DNA from: Triplophysa rosa
Taxonomy: Eukaryota > Chordata > Actinopteri > Cypriniformes > Nemacheilidae
NCBI RefSeq assembly: GCF_024868665.1
Contig: NC_079898.1
Coordinates: 2,616,897-2,680,896, forward strand
Direction: 5' to 3'
Length of the DNA stretch: 64,000 nt
The position numbers and the translations under genes were made by a program. This document shows positions 57,071-64,000 of the stretch, piece after piece. The notes under the pieces are model-generated. The model did not search any database. It was not told the DNA's origin and worked only from the letters and a program-made list of their open reading frames with translations. Each line of letters starts with the position of its first letter. Within the stretch, counting starts at the first letter, position 1.

Positions 57071-57352
57071 CTCTGGGTGTTTATCACAGCTGCTCTCACC
57101 TTCTACACGATGGTGTTCAGCAACTCGACGTTGCGTCACAGCGAGACCCATTGTCGAGGATAATCAGCAGCATAAGCACTCTCAATCGACGATGCGTTGT
57201 GCTACATCATCTTCTGGGTATTATCACAGCCACTCTCACCCTCTAAACGACAGTGTTCGGCAACTCAACGTTGAGGCGAGACCCAATGTCGAGGATAATC
57301 ATCAGCCTAAGCACTCTGAATCGATGGTGCGTTGTGCTACATCATCGCCAGG
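57071..57352 (+). repeat. two-copy tandem duplication of about 140 bp
   Basis: ggtgtttatcacagctgctc through ttgtgctacatcat is repeated directly from about 57217 with point differences. It lies at the distal end of the DIRS gag relic. Confidence 0.75.
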
Positions 57353-57599
57353 CAGGTAAAACAGCAGAGCCGATCTCCTCTCCGGGGGCCCCCCACGGTG
57401 AGGGATCCGCACTGCCAGCCACCGAACCACCCCCCGGGAGGTTGATGAAGCAGAACGTGCCCCGAGCCTCCCTGTCTCGGTCCCTGGGAGCCTGACAAGA
57501 GCTTCCCAAACCGTCACGGTGACTGTCGGTTCTGACAAATTCCAAAGCAAGAAATGCAGATACTTTTATATGCTGGCCGCACAGTCCACTCATCCGCTC

Positions 57600-58624
57600 A
57601 TCTGCTCAATTAATTGAAATTATTTCATCTTCAGCATTTACAGGACATTTATTTGTATTTATAGCAGTCAAATAGATGATCTCAACTAGCAGCTTATTGA
57701 CAGCCACTCTGATTTTAACGCGGACTCTCTCAGAACTATGTGCATCTGTTTATATTGTATATTGTAGCATCAATTTCTACAAGCTTTCTTTTTATTTTCG
57801 TCGCATGATCTTGTTTTAAATTGCAACTCACGGAAAATGCTGGATGTTGTGCAATTGTGGAGACGTTTGTCATTTTTTATTTTGATACGAGACATAAAAA
57901 CTAATCTTTTAGCCACATGCAGGCCAGATAAAATAGACAGCTTTCTTTAGAACCCGACTAGACCTGAAACGTTGTGTACAGTGTACAGCCTGCAGCCAAG
58001 CAAGAGATCTCACGGCGTTATGGATCTAACAGCTGTAAGATGGTTTTCTAAGCGCAAAGATACAAACTTTCACAATAATGTGCCTCACACGGACATGCGA
58101 GTATACCTACACGCCAAAGTGCTTGAGTTGCTGTCTGTTCATGAAGTGCCAGAATTTCACTCACTCACTCTATTAACCTAATTATGTCTTTAGTCATTTA
58201 GTATAATAATTTATCATCTATATGCTTACATAAGTCAACATATTGTTAAATTTATGAATTTTAAATAACAGAAGTGTAGATATACTGAAACCACGCTAAT
58301 TCAAGGATTTGCTTTGACGGAGAAAGCACGAAATGTAAGTGTCTGAAATGTATGTTGTGGCAAGGGGGGTGTGATTTAGCGAGGTCTGCAGCGGGAGAGA
58401 AGGCTGACAGAAGAGCGGTGAGTAAATGGGGTGCGAAGTGCAAATGATGATCAGCTGTCCTCTATTCCAGTAATTGGTGTGGGGATGCATATAAACAGCT
58501 TCGGAGACAGAAGCCGGGGTGTGAGAGCCAGCAGAGACTACTGCGGAGACGGCGAGAGAGAGAGAGCTCGAGAGAGGAGTGCTTCACAAGAGGATCGTCA
58601 GCTCCGGTGGAACACGGAGGCTGG
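57600..58624. other. no gene recognised; possible LTR promoter
   Basis: Mostly AT-rich. At 58440-58624 a gcatataaacagc TATA-like site is followed by a GA-rich stretch, which resembles the promoter half of an LTR, directly left of the direct repeat at 58625. Confidence 0.35.
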
Positions 58625-59215
58625 TGTTGGACTTTTTAGGCAGTCCTGCATGTTCAAAAATTTGCACAGAGACGTTCTCAAAAATCTATTAGAAGTTTAT
58701 TATCAGATGTAAAAAGGAGTAACAAAGCTTTGGGTTGTCAGACGATCTCCTCACTCCACCACAAGCCAACAACCCAAATTATTCAAAAACACCCATATTT
58801 ATTCAGTATGTGACGTCGCTCGCATCTTCTGACTCCTCCTCTGCCTTTTAAGGAGTGCTGCTCCCTTTCCACCAATCACCGTGAACCAGGTTATCTGACT
58901 CTGTCCTTTTTCTTAGTTCCTGCTAAATAACATCTTCTCAAAACATACATCCTGTGGTCAGTCGCTAGTTTTGAGGAATGTTCTCTAGGGACAGTTTCTT
59001 TTGGGGAGTGGTCTCCTAGAGACAGTTTCTTGTGGCCGGACAACATACCAACATTCTTAACATTCTTTTAGTAAAAAGAAAACACTCAATCATCTAATGC
59101 TTTTAATTATGTAGCGTTGTTTCTTAATCCTATGATTCATTAAAACACATCACAACTCATGATTATACTTAAAACATATGCAGTGGATTGATTCATAACA
59201 TTTCTTTTATGTGTG
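58625..59215. mobile_element. LTR-like direct repeat, copy 1
   Basis: From tgttggactt to the GT-rich tract this matches 63380-64000 in the same orientation, with about nine in ten bases shared by eye. The start TG and the reverse-strand aataaact near 58690 suggest an LTR whose sense strand is minus; the far end is not defined because copy 2 is cut by the window. Confidence 0.6.
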
Positions 59216-59629
59216 TGTGTGTGTGTGTTGATTTAGATAATTTATGGTTCCAACCCCCACTTATCCTGTCTCACTTCGTTTGCCACAGTAACTTTCCACT
59301 GAGTAAAATAGAAAGCATATGACAAAAGCACACAGCTTAATGATTTAATGAAAGAAAACACTTATTGATTATATTGATAATTAAATCATACTTTTAAATA
59401 TTTCCACCCATCTCAAACCACTCTAAAGCAGGACCATTCACACCACAGAAAGCAAACTATACGTGTTTTAACATTACACGTAACTCACCAACAAGTAACC
59501 TAGGGGAAATAAGAGTGACTGGTGTAATCAGATAGTGATAGATAAAGGGACACAAATAGGAACATGGGCTAGAGCAGGATTGTATTATTATTGTGGAGAT
59601 CGTAGACTGTTTACTAGAATACCTGAGGG

Positions 59630-60462
59630 AGCAAGAGGATGTGTGCTATGGTAAGGTTAGGAGCCCCGATAGCTCTAATAGGTGAAAGAACTGTGAAAGT
59701 GGAAAGCATGAGTTCAGCACACTTGCCAGAAGACGCAGAAGACACATCCTCAGGAAGAGGGCAACAGGTTCAAGTGTAGATTTGTCATTAAACAGCCCCA
59801 CATACATCGATGCAATAGGAGTTCCTAGGGGAGTACCAAATGAATACAAATTAGCAGATCAGATAACAGCAGGATTAGAGAACATACCAATAATATCTGC
59901 ATTTTTCCCAGTCACCCCTAACAAAAATGTAGATAGAATTAATTATGTACATTATAAGTAATGAGATTAGCAAAATGACAAGAGATGCTGTTGATGGTTT
60001 GAGCAGAGCAACTAGCACCGACTTCCCTAATGGCAGTCCAAAATCGGATGGCCCTGGACATGCTGTTGGCAGAAAAGGGAGGAGTATGTTTTATGTTTGG
60101 AGATCTTGTGTACTTACATTCCAATAATACGGCCCCAGATGGATCGGTTACTAGAGCATTAGAGGGATTGAAGACATTGTCTGTAGAGATGAAGGAACAT
60201 TCAGGTGTAGATAACCCTATAGGAGATTGGCTAGATGCAGACCTTGGGGAAATGGAAAGCAGTGGTGATGTCTATTGTAGTGTCAATAGGAGTTTTCCTA
60301 GCCATATTAATCACCTGTGGGTGTTGTTGTATTCCCTGTATTAGATCACTGTGCAATAGATTAATTGTTACAGCTATTGAAAAGAAAGAATCTCCACCCC
60401 CATACAGTATGCCTTTGTTATCAAGTGATCTAGCAGAAGATGAAGGAGAAGATGATGTGTGA
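59630..60462 (+). pseudogene. env: endogenous retrovirus env relic (transmembrane subunit)
   Basis: Pieces in three frames line up as the C-terminal half of a retroviral envelope: a segment with YIDAIGVPRGVPNEYK near 59800-59860, a heptad region with NRMALDMLLAEKGGVC at about 60036-60085, and a final frame (60235-60462) with a hydrophobic membrane span, a Cys-rich cytoplasmic border and a short acidic tail ending at a stop. The frame is disturbed around the disulphide motif that follows the heptad region, and stops occur in the upstream part, so no envelope protein can be made. gag and pol are not visible; they may be deleted or hidden in the gap at 60507. Confidence 0.75.
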
Positions 60463-60506
60463 CCTCTTACGAGGTCAAGAGAGGGAATTGTGGAATATTT
60501 TTCAGA

Positions 60507-61092
60507 NNNNNNNNNNNNNNNNNNNNNNNNNNNNNNNNNNNNNNNNNNNNNNNNNNNNNNNNNNNNNNNNNNNNNNNNNNNNNNNNNNNNNNNNNNNNNN
60601 NNNNNNNNNNNNNNNNNNNNNNNNNNNNNNNNNNNNNNNNNNNNNNNNNNNNNNNNNNNNNNNNNNNNNNNNNNNNNNNNNNNNNNNNNNNNNNNNNNNN
60701 NNNNNNNNNNNNNNNNNNNNNNNNNNNNNNNNNNNNNNNNNNNNNNNNNNNNNNNNNNNNNNNNNNNNNNNNNNNNNNNNNNNNNNNNNNNNNNNNNNNN
60801 NNNNNNNNNNNNNNNNNNNNNNNNNNNNNNNNNNNNNNNNNNNNNNNNNNNNNNNNNNNNNNNNNNNNNNNNNNNNNNNNNNNNNNNNNNNNNNNNNNNN
60901 NNNNNNNNNNNNNNNNNNNNNNNNNNNNNNNNNNNNNNNNNNNNNNNNNNNNNNNNNNNNNNNNNNNNNNNNNNNNNNNNNNNNNNNNNNNNNNNNNNNN
61001 NNNNNNNNNNNNNNNNNNNNNNNNNNNNNNNNNNNNNNNNNNNNNNNNNNNNNNNNNNNNNNNNNNNNNNNNNNNNNNNNNNNNNNNNNNNN
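60507..61092. other. assembly gap (N run)
   Basis: There are 586 undetermined bases directly after the env relic. Frames spanning it are artefacts. Confidence 1.
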
Positions 61093-61500
61093 GAATTTGT
61101 GGAAGCGAATTTTTAAACTGAAATAATATGGACTGAAAATTGTCTTTCGAAAATTAAAGGTTGTATTTTAAAACAAGTTGAATATTTTAAATGAAATTTA
61201 AAAGGTGAAATTTGATTATAGAATTTTTTAAAGGTGAAATTGTGCATGAAATGTTTCAATTTGAAATATTCGCAGCTTAACTATACAACCATATTGAATT
61301 ACAGACTCTAAAAATGCAAGCACTGGTAATGCAACAGATTTATTTTGGATTAGTGGTAATTCCACATGCTTTTTTGATTCAAAGACTAGTGGCATTAAAA
61401 TACTTCCATACACAGGGATGGTGTTACGTTTATCTTCACATATCTTTACAATGCTAAGGGACAGAGAATCGTTAGGTGCAGCGGTCGTAGCTGTGTTTAC

Positions 61501-61552
61501 ATTTACATTTAGTCATTTAGCAGACGCTTTTATCCAAAGCGACTTACAAATA
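61501..61552 (-). repeat. SINE tail, inverted
   Basis: tttagcagacgcttttatcc followed by aaagcgacttac is the reverse complement of the tail at 38966-39021. The tRNA-like head is not visible to the right. Confidence 0.7.
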
Positions 61553-61717
61553 AGGTAAACAATTCATGTGTTTCAAAGACTGGAACTAACTGTTTATACA
61601 ATGAATTTGGATATGGTGATGTAGATCAAATTTAGACATTTTGAAAATCATATCAGAAATGACATAACAGATATTGTTCACATATAGAAGTATTAAAGGT
61701 ACCTCTAAGGGTTAGAG

Positions 61718-62745
61718 CAGTGGTTGGGAACCTATGGCTCGGTGGCACACATGGCTCTTTTTAAAAATCATGTGGATCGCCTTACTCTTCACCAACATTT
61801 GAACATTACTACTAATGTATACTAATATATATAATATATAATAACATAATATAATACATACTACTAATATACTGTATATCAATAATATATTTCAGGATGT
61901 CGCCAGTTCACATATGCAGTGCTATGCGCAAGTGTTACAACATTGATCAATGGCAGACAGCGTTTCTGTGGTAACCTCTCGCGCTCAGATTCAAACTACC
62001 CAGATCGCGAGGAGTTTAGAGGAGCGTCATGCTTTTTTTGAAAGTTAAGGTGCTCTGCTGCATATGATACAGAACTCAATGCCTCGCTAAATAATCAAAT
62101 GTAAAAAGTTTTAAAAAACCCATCAGGCAGCAAAGTGCAAAAGCAGATGGAAGGAAACTGCGATGCATGAGTATGGATTGCATATGAACCATGTGAAGTC
62201 CATACATACAGCTGTCAAGGTTGACAGAGGAGTTTCAATCCGTTTAAGCGCTTCAAAGACAACTCAATATTTGCGCCATGTCTGAGACTTTCCTTATGCG
62301 CGCTTCGGATCTTCTCACAGCGCGCACGCGAGTTTTCTTGTGCATCATCTTGCACTTAAATGTTTAAATTGGCAAGGCTTGAATGAGTGTAGTTTAAACA
62401 GCAACATAGTGCTGTTCAGGTCTCACCTGCACTCGCACGCTCACCACACCCGGGTGATGAAAGCATAAATGACTGATCATATTACAGCATACGTCAATCC
62501 TATTGAAATTTGTCTAAGTTATTTGATTTGTTGTAGGTATTAAATGTGTATCTATCGACAAACATACATTAGCTGAACTTTGTCAGTCTGTTTTATGCAT
62601 TATAATTTTTAACGAACCATATTATAAATGCGTCGTCAGATTTAAGATGAGCCGCGGTCCAAGCGCGTTGGACCATGTGCCGAACCGTTGGTGGAGAACC
62701 GTGCGGTTCAATTATTTACCGAGAACCGTTACACTCCTAATTATT
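61718..62745. repeat. decayed hAT-type ends
   Basis: cagtggttgggaacctatgg at 61718 is a hAT left end, and gagaaccgttacactcctaa near 62723-62742 looks like the right end of a different hAT family. No transposase or duplication was found; they are likely two separate fragments. Confidence 0.45.
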
Positions 62746-63379
62746 ATTATTTACAGTATCACTGTAACACTGGTAAAACAGGCTTAGGCCATGTTCAGAC
62801 ATTGTCGAACGTTGTGTTAAAAAGCGTATTTTTGCATATAGGACTTCTACAGGAAGTTGCGCTTGTGTATTTGGTGTTTTGAGTGGGGGTTTTGGAGAAG
62901 GATTCGTTTCCTCCACATGTGCCACACGTGCGCGGAGGCCGCGTGCGCAACCTTTGTTCTCTGAGATTTTTCCTGCATCCGAACAAGCTCGTATGGATGT
63001 TGTTTTTCACGTTTACCCTGCCATCCAAGTGATATCTCTACGTTGTCTTGGTTCAGATGTGAATTAAGTCATTATTATGGATGAAAAGTTGGTATATTAC
63101 ACTCAACGCAGTCTACGCAACTCAACGCTCTCTACGTAAGTCTACGCACTCATCATTGTTGCAACGAACTGGTATTATTCATCTTTCCGTACAAAAACAC
63201 TTTTGACAGTTTTGTTGGTATAGACTGAATTTACTGAACCGAAACGTAAGTCTGAATGTGATCGTTGAGTAAATGAAAGTTGTATTGTTGAGATTATAAA
63301 CGTATGTGAATTGTGAGGGTCACCTTAACGAGGTTTGTACACGTGTTTGAAACGCTTATGTTGAAGTGATATTGATCAT
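62746..63379. other. no gene recognised
   Basis: The block at about 63110-63150 repeats (ct)acgcaactcaacgctct-type motifs a few times. No exon matching wdr11 was found. Confidence 0.4.
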
Positions 63380-64000
63380 TGTTGGACTTAATGGTCAGTC
63401 CTGCATGCTCAAAAATTTGCACGGAGACGTTCTCCAAAATTAAACAGAAGTTTTATTATCAGATGTAAAAAGGGTAACAAAGCTTTGGGTTGTCAGTCAC
63501 TCTCCACACTCTCTCAAAAGCCAACAACCCAGATTATTCAAAAAACACACATATTTATTCAGTATTTGACGTCGTTCTCATCTTCTGACTCCTCCTTTCT
63601 CTCTGTGGAGTATTGCTCCCTAGCAACCAATCACCGTGAACCAGTCCATCTGACTCCGCCCTTCTTTGTCAGTTCCTGCAAAACAACATCTCCCACAACA
63701 CATGCCCTACATCCCGTGGTCAGTCGCCAGTCTTGAGGAATGTTCCCTAGAGACAGTTTCTTCTTGGGGAGTGTTCCCCAGAGACAGTTTCTTGTGGCCG
63801 GACAACATACCAACATTCCCAACATTCTTTTAGTAAAAAGAAAACACTCAATCATCTAATGCTTTTAATTATGTAGCGTTGTTTCTTAATCCTATGATTC
63901 ATTAAAACACATCACAACTCATGATTATACTTAAAACAAATGCAGTGGATTGATTCATAACATTTCTTTTCTGTGTGACTCTTTGTGTGTGTGTGTGTGT
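63380..64000. mobile_element. LTR-like direct repeat, copy 2 (cut by window end)
   Basis: Starts tgttggactt as at 58625 and stays colinear to the end of the window, with the tract agtaaaaagaaaacactcaa almost unchanged. The two copies are 4.75 kb apart and enclose the env relic. Confidence 0.6.

Noticed and set aside
56381..57163. 260-codon frame as a host gene
   Set aside because: Its first half is DIRS-type Gag and the rest is low-complexity Pro/Arg/Ser sequence in a frameshifted relic.
60440..61126. Three overlapping frames across the second N run
   Set aside because: Artefacts of the gap; only the env end before 60462 is supported.

Overview
The window is vertebrate nuclear DNA, almost certainly from a teleost and most likely a cyprinid (carp, minnow or danio type). 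The support is split protein-coding genes with GT-AG introns, AT-rich non-coding DNA, and a dense mix of fish-type mobile elements: hAT/Charlie elements, TTAA-ended MITEs, Tc1-like, L2 and Rex/CR1-like LINEs, tRNA-derived SINEs, BEL/Pao, DIRS and an endogenous retrovirus. No bacterial or phage gene organisation is present. All statements come from reading the sequence; no database search was run.

Host genes. The backbone from about 13 kb to 52 kb is wdr11 on the + strand. Nine consecutive exons (13295-13419, 33388-33535, 40899-41005, 41198-41312, 44411-44582, 45242-45350, 46880-46942, 47995-48060, 52073-52262) join in phase without a stop into 365 codons that match the middle to C-terminal part of WDR11. 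The first roughly half and the last quarter of the gene are not seen here. Two exons of timeless lie on the opposite strand at 3452-3621 and 3754-3857, left of the first visible wdr11 exon. Three tiny in-phase exons of a Ulp1/SENP-like cysteine peptidase lie at 960-1359 (+).

Mobile elements. 0-13 kb: a 1.3-kb hAT with a perfect 8-bp target duplication and a MITE nested in it, a BEL/Pao gag relic, a Tc1 relic, a long-TIR element, and a 314-bp solo LTR with a 5-bp duplication. 13-33 kb (the first visible wdr11 intron): a relic of an unidentified transposase-like gene, a large BEL/Pao element (gag and RT/RNase H, one in-frame stop, integrase missing, tRNA-Tyr-type primer site), a hAT-Charlie relic with a BED finger, and two inverted copies of a repeat built around opposed 22-bp tandem units. 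31-33 kb: a DIRS-type gag relic split by a hAT. 33.7-44 kb: L2 LINE, Rex/CR1-like LINE inside a SINE, Tc1 fragment, second L2. 44-50 kb: TTAA-ended palindromic MITEs. 49.6-51.3 kb: a LINE endonuclease relic split by a hAT. 54-57.5 kb: a second DIRS gag relic split by a hAT that itself carries a nested palindrome. 58.6-64 kb: two long direct repeats (LTR-like) flanking an endogenous retrovirus env relic and an assembly gap.

Overall this is a host gene whose introns have been enlarged by repeated nested insertion. Target duplications give the insertion order at several places. I found no operon-like system. The items most worth following are the isolated antisense timeless exons, the inverted 22-bp unit arrays, the unassigned transposase-like gene, and the microsatellite that forms a wdr11 splice acceptor tract.
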